A DNA stretch of 44,334 nt from assembly GCA_964408025.1 (NCBI GenBank), contig CAYOXX010000021.1, positions 1-44,334 on the forward strand, in the 5' to 3' direction. Of this stretch, positions 1 through 8,130 are shown piece after piece. Positions within the stretch are counted from its first letter, which is position 1. Each line of letters begins with the position of its first letter. Under the pieces are notes generated by a model. That model did no database searches. It saw only the letters and a program-made list of their open reading frames with translations, and was not told the DNA's origin. The position numbers were made by a program, and so were the translations under genes. The stretch is from CAYOXX01 sp964408025 (GTDB taxonomy: Bacteria > Acidobacteriota > DATKUA01).

Positions 1-2
1 AC

Positions 3-683
3 CACGGCGACGGGCGCGGCTCCGCCACCCAGGTCGGTGTGCCGTCGTCGACTAGCGGACGCCTCGAGAGGGGCGGCGACGTCGACTACTTCAAGTTCAG
101 CGCCTCAGCCGGCAGCACCTACACCATCTACACCGGCGGTTCGACCGACACTTACATCAGTCTCGAGGACTCCGGCGGCCGCACGCTGGCCCAGGACGAC
201 GACTCCGGCGACGGCCTCAACGCCCGCGTCCGGTACAGCAACAGCAGCGGCCGCACGCTCTACGTCAAGGTGCGTGGCTACGGGAGCGAGAACACCGGCG
301 CCTACACGCTGGCAATCCAACGCAGCGGCGACGGTGGCGGCAGCGGCACCGACGACCACGCCGACTCCCGCGGCGGCGCCACCCAGGTCGGTGTCCCCTC
401 ATCCAGGAGCGGCAGCCTCGAGAGGGGCGGCGACGTCGACTACTTCAAGTTCAGCGCCTCCGCCGGCTACACCTACACCATCTACACTACCGGCTCGACC
501 GACACCTACATCTACCTCGAGGGCTCCAGCGGCTGGACGCTGGACCAAGACGACGACTCCGGCGACGGCCTCAACGCCAGCGTCAGCTACTTCGGCTGGT
601 ACAACTGCACGATATACGTGAAGGTCTGCGGCTACAGCTCCAGCACCACCGGCTCTTACACACTGCACGTCTCACGTTACTGA
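3..683 (+). CDS. Secreted protein with PPC-type repeats (3' end only)
   Basis: The reading frame is open from the left edge and ends at TGA 681-683, so only the C-terminal part of a larger protein is seen. It holds two near-identical beta-sandwich repeats of about 115 residues. Each starts with a Gly/Asp-rich linker and GDVDYFKFSASAG, continues through TYTIYT, STDTYI and DDDSGDGLNA, and ends with YVKV.GY....GSYTL. This is the pattern of bacterial pre-peptidase C-terminal (PPC) domains, which sit at the end of secreted proteases and other exported enzymes and are often removed on maturation. The catalytic part would lie upstream of the window. The high internal DNA identity of the two copies points to recent duplication. 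A GTG at 39 exists, but nothing marks it as the true start. The family call is fairly sure; the enzyme it belongs to is unknown. Confidence 0.75.
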   Translation, partial: HGDGRGSATQVGVPSSTSGRLERGGDVDYFKFSASAGSTYTIYTGGSTDTYISLEDSGGRTLAQDDDSGDGLNARVRYSNSSGRTLYVKVRGYGSENTGAYTLAIQRSGDGGGSGTDDHADSRGGATQVGVPSSRSGSLERGGDVDYFKFSASAGYTYTIYTTGSTDTYIYLEGSSGWTLDQDDDSGDGLNASVSYFGWYNCTIYVKVCGYSSSTTGSYTLHVSRY

Positions 684-706
684 CTTCATCCGCCGAGAGT
701 CAGTAC

Positions 707-2167
707 TCAACGAACGATAATTCTACTATCACAGATAGAAGTATTGTTCTCTTCGTCATCGTCATTATTCGCGCCGTCCTCGTTGACGCATGAAATCAGA
801 TAATACTTGCCCGATTTAATCTCATCTGGAAGATTTATTCTTAATCTGATGTTTCGCGTTCCCTCATATGCTATCGACGGCACCCTACGACTACCTATCA
901 GGATAGACCTCTTGTTCAATCTTCTCTTTCTCGACAAGTAGAAATCTACAGTTGTAGCGCTGGATAGACTGGGGCTGAGGTTTGTGATTCTTGCTACCAG
1001 GCGCATCTTGCCGTTGGCATCCAGTCTAGTGGGATTGGCTGTAGTTTTAATATCGGCAAGGTCGACAATCATCGGAAGACGAAATCTCTGAATATTGTCG
1101 TATCCCCTGTCAATGCAATAGTTTACATCTCCTGTTGTCGAGTTGTATACAGACGACCATACTGATTCCCCTGAACCGTCATAGCCGGTGCCTTTAGCTG
1201 AAACCGATTCCAGAATATCAAATGCAATCTCTTCCGTTATAAGGCCATTATAAGATTCAAGTACTCTATATGCCTCCTCGTACCTTGGACAAAGAAACAG
1301 TATTGAATCGGGGGCGGCCTTATCGATGAAGAAGTTTGTGCTTACCTGCCAGGGTTCCACGTTTCGAGTGGCAACCACATTACCCCTGAGATACTCAACA
1401 ACCGCCGAATTGCCATACGCGTCTGAAATCAAATAATGCACCGATGTATCGCTATTATTGTACTGTTTTAATAAAGAAATTGCTTCTCTTACATTCCTTG
1501 CGTAATCGAGAACTAACCGAATTAAATGCAAAAGATGAAGTGTTCGCTTGCTCGGATCTGAAATACCGTCGCCACTCGGCAAACTCATAGGAGAAATAAC
1601 CACGCCGTATTCATTCATACCATCAATAGGATAAAAAGGCGCCCTCCAGACGAACCTTCTTGTACCTTCACCAGGGTTATCAATGTAATTGCCGAAATGA
1701 CTGAAATCACCCCTGATTATAGCTACGGAAGCATAGCCATTAGGAGGATCAGTGAACACTATCACCGACCTTTGCACTTGAGACCAGAATCCATCATGAT
1801 TATATCCAAAGATAATGTCTCCATTTCTGTTTAAAGCTGTAAAACTTGTGCATCCCCCCTCATAATTATTTTGTGAATATGAGTCTGTTCCAGAGTTTAT
1901 GTAATCACCAAATCCATAATCACCATAATATGTCATCACATACATGGGATAGTCATCAATCTGCCGTATCGATTCGAGGGTCTGTCGTTGGAGGTCGGTG
2001 AGATCGTCGTCATTGCTCGTGCTGCCAACTCTTCTACCGGAAGCCCGATGGTCTTCTTCATTACGGACTTCAGCAGCCGCAGCTCCCAAAGCCGCCTGCG
2101 CCGAGCAAAATATTGTGCCAATGGATATCGAGATGAGAATAGAGATGAATCGCGAACTCGTGAACAT
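707..2167 (-). CDS. Secreted linear-amide (choloylglycine/C45-like) Ntn hydrolase with CARDB-like C-terminus
   Basis: The ATG at 2167 is chosen because it opens a typical signal peptide (MFTSSRF, then a hydrophobic run to AQAALG). A TTG 24 codons upstream would put polar, Cys-rich sequence before it. The 486-aa product has a roughly 75-residue pro-region, then a catalytic-looking Cys106 in GGCTSF followed by GDIIFGYNHD. Later come GMNEYGVVIS, SDAYGNSAVVEY and STNF. This order is that of N-terminal-nucleophile linear amide C-N hydrolases (penicillin V acylase, bile salt hydrolase, C45 acyltransferases), where the Cys is exposed by removal of the leader. The last 100 residues look like a CARDB adhesion-type domain (ITNLSP, CVNEDGANNDDDEENN). 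It is a tandem paralogue of the gene upstream of it on this strand, with a 75-nt gap. The substrate is unknown. The DNA is clearly AT-richer than the neighbouring operon. Confidence 0.7.
   Translation of the reverse strand: MFTSSRFISILISISIGTIFCSAQAALGAAAAEVRNEEDHRASGRRVGSTSNDDDLTDLQRQTLESIRQIDDYPMYVMTYYGDYGFGDYINSGTDSYSQNNYEGGCTSFTALNRNGDIIFGYNHDGFWSQVQRSVIVFTDPPNGYASVAIIRGDFSHFGNYIDNPGEGTRRFVWRAPFYPIDGMNEYGVVISPMSLPSGDGISDPSKRTLHLLHLIRLVLDYARNVREAISLLKQYNNSDTSVHYLISDAYGNSAVVEYLRGNVVATRNVEPWQVSTNFFIDKAAPDSILFLCPRYEEAYRVLESYNGLITEEIAFDILESVSAKGTGYDGSGESVWSSVYNSTTGDVNYCIDRGYDNIQRFRLPMIVDLADIKTTANPTRLDANGKMRLVARITNLSPSLSSATTVDFYLSRKRRLNKRSILIGSRRVPSIAYEGTRNIRLRINLPDEIKSGKYYLISCVNEDGANNDDDEENNTSICDSRIIVR
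1917..1984. repeat. 68-bp exact repeat, copy 1 (shared with 3414-3481)
   Basis: This stretch inside the first Ntn-hydrolase gene is identical base for base to 3414-3481 in its paralogue. It encodes the segment between pro-region and nucleophile (ESIRQIDDYPMYVM). The surrounding DNA of the two genes is clearly diverged. Exact identity restricted to this block suggests gene conversion or strong constraint. Confidence 0.85.
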
Positions 2168-2242
2168 TTTTATACATCCGCAGTGATGTACATTATATTC
2201 AATGAACAAATAAGAACAGCCTCCTGTTTTCAAAGACAATTC

Positions 2243-3664
2243 TCATCGAATAATTACCTTCTTCTTGCAAACGGACACGTTGTTCTTTTCGTCATCGTCA
2301 TTATTCCGGCCGTTCTCGTTGACGCACGAAATCAGGTGATACTCGCCCGGTTCGATATCATCCGGCAGATCAATTCTCAGCCTGATGGTTCTCTTCTCCC
2401 CGGATTCTATCGACGGCAACCGACGGCTGCCGATGCAGATAGCCCTCTTGCCTAACCTTCGCTTGTTTGACAGGTAGAAGTTTATCCCCGTCGGGCTGGA
2501 CGGCCTCGGGCTAAGGTTGGCGACTCTGGCCACCAGGCGCACTCTGCCGCCGGCTGCCAGCCTCGTGGGGCTCGCCATCGTCTTGATGTTGGCGAGGTCA
2601 ACGATCATCGGCAGATGGAATGTATGAACCTGATTGTATTTACCCCCCGCGACCACCCTTATCCTTCCAATGGTTTGATTATATACTGCTGACCGTTGTG
2701 TGTAATTATAAACTGATTCCAGGATACTTAGCGCATTCTCTTCTGTGATACGGCCGTTATGAGATTCGAGTGCGTTATAAGCTCTTTGGTATCTCCAGCA
2801 ACGATCCAGGATAGAATCTGGGGCCGCATATCGAACCAAGAAATTAGTGGATACTTGCCACGGCTCCACGTTCCGAATAACGTTTACCTCACCATCAAAA
2901 TATTCAATGATCGCAGAATTACCATATGCATCTGAGAGTAATAGTTTATTCCCTTCGGAATTCAGGTTATTATACTGCAAAATTAAAGAAATAGCTTCCT
3001 CTAGATCTCTGGCATAATCAAGTACTAGTCTTCTTATTTCGTAAGACCAAAGTGATATCTTCTCTGGATCGTAGATAAATTCGCCATCAACGTTCTGGCC
3101 GGAAATCACAACACCATATTCATTAATGCCGTCTAAGGTGAAATATGGCACTGATAACAGTTCTCGCGCATTCTCTACCGAAGGATCGGCAAGATAAGCT
3201 TCCACGTCCCTTCCTATTGTCATGGATATGGAAGCATATCCGTTTGGAGGATCCGTAAAAAAGATCACCGACGGACATTGGTACCAATCATGATTGCGTC
3301 CATAAATGATATTCCCACCCCTGTTTAGAGATGAAAAACATGTGCAACCTTCACCGTAGCGAGTTACCGAGTTATAGTTCGAATGCCCTCTTTTTATGAA
3401 CTCATCGAATCCGTAATCACCATAATATGTCATCACATACATGGGATAGTCATCAATCTGCCGTATCGATTCGAGGGTCTGCCTCTCGAGATCGGTAAGA
3501 TCGTAGGCATAGCTCGTCCTAATAAATCCTCTGCCAGAATCCCGATGACCTTCTTCTTTGCTGGCTTCGCCGACCGAAGCAGCGAGAGCCGCCTGCGACA
3601 GGCACAATGTGGTGCCGATAAAAGCCGCGAATAGCACAGGGATAAAACGGACGCTCCGAGCCAT
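2243..3664 (-). CDS. Secreted linear-amide Ntn hydrolase, paralogue of the downstream gene
   Basis: The start at 3664 is fixed by GGGAGGT six to seven bases upstream and by the signal peptide it opens (MARSVRF, then a hydrophobic stretch to SQAALAA). The 473-aa product parallels its neighbour: pro-region with the shared segment QRTLESIRQIDDYPMYVM-like, nucleophile Cys107 in GEGCTCF, NIIYGRNHDWY, DGINEYGVVISGQN, SDAYGNSAIIEY, STNF, and a CARDB-like C-terminal domain ending in CVNENGRNNDDDEKNN. The RNHDW motif is closer to the classical family pattern than YNHD in the other copy. The two genes are probably cotranscribed from upstream of 3664. Export and self-processing at the Cys are inferred from family knowledge. 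The natural substrate (bile amide, acyl-homoserine lactone, peptide, other) cannot be read from the sequence. Confidence 0.7.
   Translation of the reverse strand: MARSVRFIPVLFAAFIGTTLCLSQAALAASVGEASKEEGHRDSGRGFIRTSYAYDLTDLERQTLESIRQIDDYPMYVMTYYGDYGFDEFIKRGHSNYNSVTRYGEGCTCFSSLNRGGNIIYGRNHDWYQCPSVIFFTDPPNGYASISMTIGRDVEAYLADPSVENARELLSVPYFTLDGINEYGVVISGQNVDGEFIYDPEKISLWSYEIRRLVLDYARDLEEAISLILQYNNLNSEGNKLLLSDAYGNSAIIEYFDGEVNVIRNVEPWQVSTNFLVRYAAPDSILDRCWRYQRAYNALESHNGRITEENALSILESVYNYTQRSAVYNQTIGRIRVVAGGKYNQVHTFHLPMIVDLANIKTMASPTRLAAGGRVRLVARVANLSPRPSSPTGINFYLSNKRRLGKRAICIGSRRLPSIESGEKRTIRLRIDLPDDIEPGEYHLISCVNENGRNNDDDEKNNVSVCKKKVIIR
3414..3481. repeat. 68-bp exact repeat, copy 2 (shared with 1917-1984)
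   Basis: Second copy of the exact repeat, at the corresponding place in the upstream paralogue. Both copies have the same orientation, so recombination between them would delete one hydrolase gene equivalent. Confidence 0.85.
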
Positions 3665-4548
3665 CTTTGTACCTCCCAAATGAAGGGCTCGAGACATACT
3701 GTCTCCTACCCTCGATGAGTAATCGCTTCGTTTACCAGGGCCTGGTTATCTATCGCGCGCAGATTTCATCCGCCCTGATCTCTCTTTCTCATGCTGTGAG
3801 AAATCTCTATCCCTTGTATTAAAGTGTAATTTGTCCATAGATTGTTGTTCAATAAGGAGGATTACACACGAAGGCCTCTTAATCACTTAACTCGAGTTCC
3901 CAGCGGAGATCGAAGCCGTACGGTTGGTTTTCTCTCAGGGCTTCTCTCGGATCGATCTCTACGACCGACATCATTTCCGAACCATCAGCCTGTTTCAATA
4001 TGTCGCCGTCGCAGCCGACGAATATACTCCTACCAAGGATTCAGAATCCACGAGCTGAGCGAAAGGACTTTGAAATCAAGCACGGCCCTAAGGGTCCGCA
4101 GGCGGAGAAAGTCATAAGGCAGCAGAGCTGAGCTAGCGCAGCGGCCGGCTTCATTTACCTAACTGCCGTCGCAAATCGCGCTCGCAGTGGCGTATTCGAG
4201 AAAAAATCCCCGGCCGGTGACCTTATTCAGGACTATAGGGTTGACAGCGGACGCCACCTCCTCTATATGTTAAAGCAGCGTAGCGCTGCCGCGAAACAGC
4301 AAACCAGGACGGAGGGGGAAGGCGGCAAGTACAAACATCTTCTTGGGCGGTAGCTTACGCGGTTGATTTCGCCGGATCGGGTCATTGTCCGGCACCGCTC
4401 GTCCCGCCGATGGCGCTTCCGGAAGGGGAAAAGGCGCGGCCACCGGCTCGGCGAACGTGGCGACGGAGAGAGCCGGCGGTCCGCTTGCAGCGCTTTAGTA
4501 GGAACACGAGCGGGCTGCCTTTTGGCCTAATTAGGGAACGCAAGCGGC
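3665..4548. other. Intergenic region, about 880 bp, no convincing gene
   Basis: A 91-codon frame at 3842-4117 starts behind a poor site, is Arg/Ser-rich and resembles no family, so I do not call it. A short perfect inverted repeat, GCAGCG-TAG-CGCTGC, lies at 4275-4289, just downstream of a promoter-like sequence at 4241-4269. The rest shows no RNA gene that I recognise. Confidence 0.5.
4241..4269 (+). promoter_or_regulatory. Sigma-70-like promoter upstream of the GNAT/KOR/Hdr run
   Basis: A perfect -35 TTGACA at 4241-4246 is followed after exactly 17 bases by TATATG at 4264-4269 (4 of 6 matches). The next gene on this strand starts 280 bases downstream, leaving a long 5' leader with a small hairpin at 4275-4289. 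It would be the natural promoter of the operon-like run that follows. Inferred from consensus match only. Confidence 0.45.
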
Positions 4549-5145
4549 ATGTATGAATACTCCGAGGCCGTGGCGCTGAGGGACGGCTCGCAAGCCACGG
4601 TCCGCACGACTTCGCCGGACGACCTGCGCGCCTCGCTCACCTTCTTCCTCTCGATGCCCGAAGAAGAGAAGCAGCAGATGAGGATCGACGTCTGCGACGA
4701 GGAGACCGTCGCCAGGCGCTACGAGAGCATCGAGAAGGGAAAGACAGTTCGACTTGTAGCCGTGTGCGGCGACAAGATTGTCGGCGAGGGCAGCCTGGAG
4801 ACGATGCGCTACGGCTGGCTGCGCAAATCTGGCGAGGTGCGCCTCCTCATCCTGCCGGAATACCGCGATCTGGACGTGGCGAAGATCCTGGCGCGCGAGA
4901 TCTTCCTGCTCGCCGCGCGCCACGGCCTCAACAACCTGATCACGCGGGTCCGCCACGACCAGACCGAGATGATCGAGATATTCAAAGGGCTCCACTTCAG
5001 GCACGAGGCTACTCAGAGGGACCAAGTGGTCGATCCCGAGGGCTGGATGCACGACCTCTACATGTTTACCTTCGACCTGGCGGCGATGTGGCGGGACTTG
5101 GAGGACGCGGTAAGCTCGAACGCCTCGCGGCACATGGACTACTGA
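4549..5145 (+). CDS. GNAT-fold acetyltransferase-like protein, cofactor motif degenerate
   Basis: This 198-aa protein is the first of two paralogous GNAT-fold proteins ahead of the KOR genes. It shares with the second one the order V.L.DG....R...P(D)DL....FF..(M/L)PEE, then VAV..DKIVGEG, GW.RK.GE.RL, (L)PEYR and AREIF.LA. In the cofactor-binding stretch the usual R-x-x-G-x-G/A is replaced by RDLDVAKI, which lacks the glycines that hold the acetyl-CoA pyrophosphate. It may therefore bind weakly or act as a regulatory partner. The C-terminus has a helical extension ending in SSNASRHMDY. The ATG start has AGGGAA about 10 bases upstream. Its position suggests a link to acyl-CoA or lysine-acylation control of the enzymes that follow, but that is inference. 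The substrate is unknown. Confidence 0.7.
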   Translation: MYEYSEAVALRDGSQATVRTTSPDDLRASLTFFLSMPEEEKQQMRIDVCDEETVARRYESIEKGKTVRLVAVCGDKIVGEGSLETMRYGWLRKSGEVRLLILPEYRDLDVAKILAREIFLLAARHGLNNLITRVRHDQTEMIEIFKGLHFRHEATQRDQVVDPEGWMHDLYMFTFDLAAMWRDLEDAVSSNASRHMDY

Positions 5146-5169
5146 GGCCGGCGGCCAGGGCAGAGGAGA

Positions 5170-5703
5170 ATGACTGGCTTGATCAAGGAAGTCACGCTGA
5201 AAGACGGGACAAGGGTAGCCCTGAAATTCCTCTCCAGAGAGGACTTCGAGCTGACCCTGGACTTCTTCCGCCGGCTCCCCGAAGAGGACAGGTGTTACCT
5301 GCGCAGGGACGTCACCAAGAGGGAAATCATCGATGAGAGGATCGGCGAGATCGAGGCGGGCCTGGCCACCGGAATCGTGGCGGTAGCCGACGGGAAGATA
5401 GTCGGCGATGCGCTCCTTTTCGTCATTCCGCGCGGGTGGTACCGCAAGACCGGCGAGATGCGCCTGATCGTCGACCCCGAATACCGCGAGAGCGGCCTGG
5501 GGACGGCGCTGGCGCGGGAGATCTTCATCCTGGCTGTCAAGAAGGACCTGCGAAAGCTGGAGTCCTGCGCCATGGAGACGCAGCCGGGAGCCAAACGGAT
5601 GGTCGGAAAACTCGGCTTCGTCCAGGAGGGCATGCTCTCCAACTTCGTGGTGGACACCAGGGGCCGGGTGCACAACCTGATCCTGATGGGCATGAGGCTT
5701 TGA
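5170..5703 (+). CDS. GNAT family N-acetyltransferase
   Basis: A 177-aa GNAT protein, 24 bases after its paralogue, with GAGGAG directly before the ATG. Unlike its neighbour it keeps an intact motif A, (D)PEYRESGLGTALAREIF, so acetyl-CoA binding is likely. The rest follows the family: a beta strand IVAVADGKIVGDAL, a Trp-Tyr turn GWYRKTGEMRL, a GAKRMVGKLGFVQEG motif-B segment, and a terminal strand VHNLILMGMRL. GNAT enzymes move an acyl group from acyl-CoA to an amine (small molecule or protein lysine). The substrate cannot be predicted here. The gene lies 37 bases before the KOR ferredoxin subunit, so the pair is probably cotranscribed with the oxidoreductase. Confidence 0.8.
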   Translation: MTGLIKEVTLKDGTRVALKFLSREDFELTLDFFRRLPEEDRCYLRRDVTKREIIDERIGEIEAGLATGIVAVADGKIVGDALLFVIPRGWYRKTGEMRLIVDPEYRESGLGTALAREIFILAVKKDLRKLESCAMETQPGAKRMVGKLGFVQEGMLSNFVVDTRGRVHNLILMGMRL

Positions 5704-5740
5704 AGCGGCCGATGGCAACTCGGATTATCGGAGAGGCGCA

Positions 5741-6019
5741 ATGAAATTCTGGCGAACACCCCTCGACGTCGACAAGCTGCAGATCCCCCACGGCGAGCTC
5801 CACATCATCAAGGATCGCTGCAAGGGGTGCGGCTTCTGCGTCGAGTACTGCCCTCGCGGCGTGCTGGAGCTCTCGGACGAGTTCAACGTCAAGGGTTACC
5901 ACCCGCCGCGGGCGGTCGATGAGGACAAGTGCGTCAACTGTGGCCTTTGCGAGCTGATCTGCCCCGAGTTCGCAATCTTCTGCCTCCCGAAAGAGGCGGT
6001 CGAGAAGGCCGCCGTTTAA
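5741..6019 (+). CDS. korD: 2-oxoacid:ferredoxin oxidoreductase delta subunit, 2x[4Fe-4S] ferredoxin
   Basis: This 92-aa ferredoxin has two classical cluster motifs, CKGCGFCVEYCP near residue 27 and CVNCGLCELICP near residue 65, enough for two [4Fe-4S] clusters. Family members form the delta subunit of four-subunit 2-oxoacid:ferredoxin oxidoreductases and carry electrons from the TPP/beta-subunit cluster to an external acceptor. GGAGAGG lies just upstream of the ATG. The alpha, beta and gamma genes follow directly. Because it ends a short electron chain, it is the natural docking site for the Hdr modules encoded downstream, which is inference from gene order. Confidence 0.88.
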   Translation: MKFWRTPLDVDKLQIPHGELHIIKDRCKGCGFCVEYCPRGVLELSDEFNVKGYHPPRAVDEDKCVNCGLCELICPEFAIFCLPKEAVEKAAV

Positions 6020-6064
6020 GGGGCGGCAACTGCTTTGGCAACATACGGAAAGGAGGTCGGGGCG

Positions 6065-7222
6065 TTGAAAGCGGATCCCCAAGGGGTGCTGACCGGAGCC
6101 CACTACCTGGACGGCGACCACGCCTGCTGCGAGGGGGCGCTGGCCGCAGGCTGTCGCTTCGTTGCCGGCTACCCTATCACCCCTTCCACCGAAGTGGTCG
6201 AGCGCTTCGCGGCGCGCATTCCGTTGGTGGGCGGCATCTTCATCCAGATGGAGGACGAGCTGGCTTCCTCGATTGCCATCCTCGGCGCGGCCTGGGCGGG
6301 CGCCAAGGCAATGACCGTCACCTCCGGGCCGGGCCTCTCGCTGATGATGGAGCACGTCGGCTTGGCGGCGATGCTAGAGACCCCGTGCGTCTTCGTCGAC
6401 GTCCAGCGCGGCGGGCCCTCAACCGGGCTGCCGACGCTGCCCGGCCAGGCCGACATGATGCAAGCCCGCTGGGGCTCGCACGGCGACTACGAGATCATCG
6501 CGCTGTCGCCGAACTCGCCGCAGGAGTGCTTCGATCTGATGATCAACGCGTTCAACCTCAGCGAGCAGTACCGCGTGCCCGTCTTCTTCATGATGGACGA
6601 GTGCGTCGGGCACATGACCGAGAAGGTGGTCATCCCCGAGGCGGACGAGATCGAGATCTACCCGCGACGCTTCTCCGCCAAGCCGCCGAGCGAGTACCTG
6701 CCGTTCGAGTCGACCGAGGACCTGGTGCCCGACATCGTCAAGGCGGGCGACGGCTACCGCTTCCACGTCACCGGGCTGACCCACGACGAGCAAGGCTACC
6801 CGGTGATGAGCGCCCAGTGCCAGGAGGGGCTCGTCCGCCGGCTGGTCGACAAGATCAGGAAAAACGCAGACGAGATCGTCCTCTACAAGGAGCTCGACAT
6901 CAAGGACGCCGAGGTGCTCGTCCTCTCCTACGGCATCAGCCAGCGCGTCTCGCTGCGTGGCATCGAGATGGCCAAGAAGAAGGGGATCAAGACGGGGCTC
7001 TTCCGCCCGGTCATCGTCTGGCCCTTCCCTGAGAAGCGGCTCAAGCAGCTGGCCAAAAAGGTCAAGGCGATTGTGGTCGTCGAGATGAACTACGGCCAGA
7101 TCTACTACGAGGTCGAGAGGCTGGTTGGCAGCGCGGTCAACGTGGTGCTCGTGCCCCACGGCGGCGGCACGGTCCACGATCCCGAAGATATCTGCGACGC
7201 AATAGTGGGGGCGGTGAAATGA
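6065..7222 (+). CDS. korA: 2-oxoacid:ferredoxin oxidoreductase alpha subunit (KorA type)
   Basis: The TTG at 6065 is preferred because GAAAGGAGG sits eight bases before it. A TTG at 6035 is in frame but has a poorer site. The 385-aa product starts with TGAHYLDGDHACCEGALAAGC and the diagnostic GYPITPSTEVVE. It continues with QMEDELASS, TSGPGLSLM, VQRGGPSTG and GDYEIIALSPNSPQE. This is the pyrimidine-binding alpha subunit. The GDYE...SP.S.QE pattern is most like 2-oxoglutarate:ferredoxin oxidoreductases, though branched or aryl 2-oxoacids cannot be excluded. The C-terminal domain (GISQRVSLRGIEMA ... FRPV..WPFPE) is the usual transketolase-like domain II. Its ATGA overlap with korB shows translational coupling. 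Confidence 0.88.
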   Translation: MKADPQGVLTGAHYLDGDHACCEGALAAGCRFVAGYPITPSTEVVERFAARIPLVGGIFIQMEDELASSIAILGAAWAGAKAMTVTSGPGLSLMMEHVGLAAMLETPCVFVDVQRGGPSTGLPTLPGQADMMQARWGSHGDYEIIALSPNSPQECFDLMINAFNLSEQYRVPVFFMMDECVGHMTEKVVIPEADEIEIYPRRFSAKPPSEYLPFESTEDLVPDIVKAGDGYRFHVTGLTHDEQGYPVMSAQCQEGLVRRLVDKIRKNADEIVLYKELDIKDAEVLVLSYGISQRVSLRGIEMAKKKGIKTGLFRPVIVWPFPEKRLKQLAKKVKAIVVVEMNYGQIYYEVERLVGSAVNVVLVPHGGGTVHDPEDICDAIVGAVK

Positions 7223-8130
7223 GCGCAAAAACAACAACCGCAAAGAAGGCGAGCGCCAAGAAAGCCGCTGCCGAAAAGGCCCACCCGATGGAGGGCCTGC
7301 TGCGGATGGACCGCATACCGCACATCTGGTGCCCGACCTGCGGCATCGGCACGACGGTATCGTGCTTCATAAGCGCCCTGCAGCAGATAGAGACACCGCT
7401 GGAGAAGGTCTGCGTCGTCTCCGGCATCGGCTGCACCGGCAGGGTGGCGGGCTACATCAAGCTCGACTCTTTCCACACCACCCACGGCCGGGCGGTGCCC
7501 TTCGCCACCGGCCTGAAGCTCGCCAACCCGGAGCTCAAGGTAGTGGTCTTCAGCGGCGACGGCGACCTGATCGCCATCGGCGGCAACCACTTCATCCACG
7601 CCGCCCGTCGCAACGTCGACATCACCGTCATCTGCGTCAACAACTTCAACTACGCCATGACCGGCGGCCAGGTGGCGCCGACCACGCCGCTGACCGCCAA
7701 GACGAGCACCTCGCCCTACGGCTGCTACGAGCAGCCGTTCAACATCCCCTACCTGGCCGAGTGCTGCGGCGCCGTCTACGTCGCCCGCTGGACGGCGCTG
7801 CACATCCGCCGCCAGACCAAGTCGATGATCGAGGCGCTCAACAAGCCCGGCTTCTCTGTGGTCGAGGTGATCACCCCCTGCTCCACCCTCTACGCCCGCC
7901 GCAACAAGCTGGGCGACGGCCTCAACCTGATGAAGTTCTACCACGAGAGCGCCGAGATCAGGCACGGCGCCGACACCAGGGACCTGGACATCACCTTCCA
8001 GGAGAAGATCATCTGCGGCAAGTTCGTCGACCGCGAGCGGCCGACCTGCCTCGAGGCCCTCGAGGCGCGGCACGACAAGGTCCTCGGCGACAAATACGTG
8101 AAGTACGGAGGCGTGCGTGAAGACGACTGA
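7219..8130 (+). CDS. korB: 2-oxoacid:ferredoxin oxidoreductase beta subunit (TPP binding)
   Basis: A 303-aa TPP-binding subunit. After a Lys/Ala-rich N-terminal extension of about 22 residues comes WCPTCGIG, with the first Cys residues for the single [4Fe-4S] cluster, then VSGIGCTGR. The thiamine-pyrophosphate motif GDGDLIAIGGNHFIHAARRN continues into NNFNYAMTGGQ. A further cluster Cys sits in VITPCSTLY. The protein decarboxylates the 2-oxoacid and hands single electrons through its cluster to the delta ferredoxin while acyl-CoA is made. It overlaps korA by 4 bases and korC by 14. The Lys/Ala-rich N-terminal tail (SAKTTTAKKASAKKAAAEKA) is unusual for the family and may be a protein or nucleic-acid contact; a Lys/Ala-rich tail also ends the HdrA-MvhD fusion of this locus. 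Confidence 0.9.
   Translation: MSAKTTTAKKASAKKAAAEKAHPMEGLLRMDRIPHIWCPTCGIGTTVSCFISALQQIETPLEKVCVVSGIGCTGRVAGYIKLDSFHTTHGRAVPFATGLKLANPELKVVVFSGDGDLIAIGGNHFIHAARRNVDITVICVNNFNYAMTGGQVAPTTPLTAKTSTSPYGCYEQPFNIPYLAECCGAVYVARWTALHIRRQTKSMIEALNKPGFSVVEVITPCSTLYARRNKLGDGLNLMKFYHESAEIRHGADTRDLDITFQEKIICGKFVDRERPTCLEALEARHDKVLGDKYVKYGGVREDD

Noticed and set aside
3842..4117. 91-codon plus-strand frame in the region before the GNAT genes
   Set aside because: Arg/Ser-rich, no family resemblance, no good start. Most likely chance.
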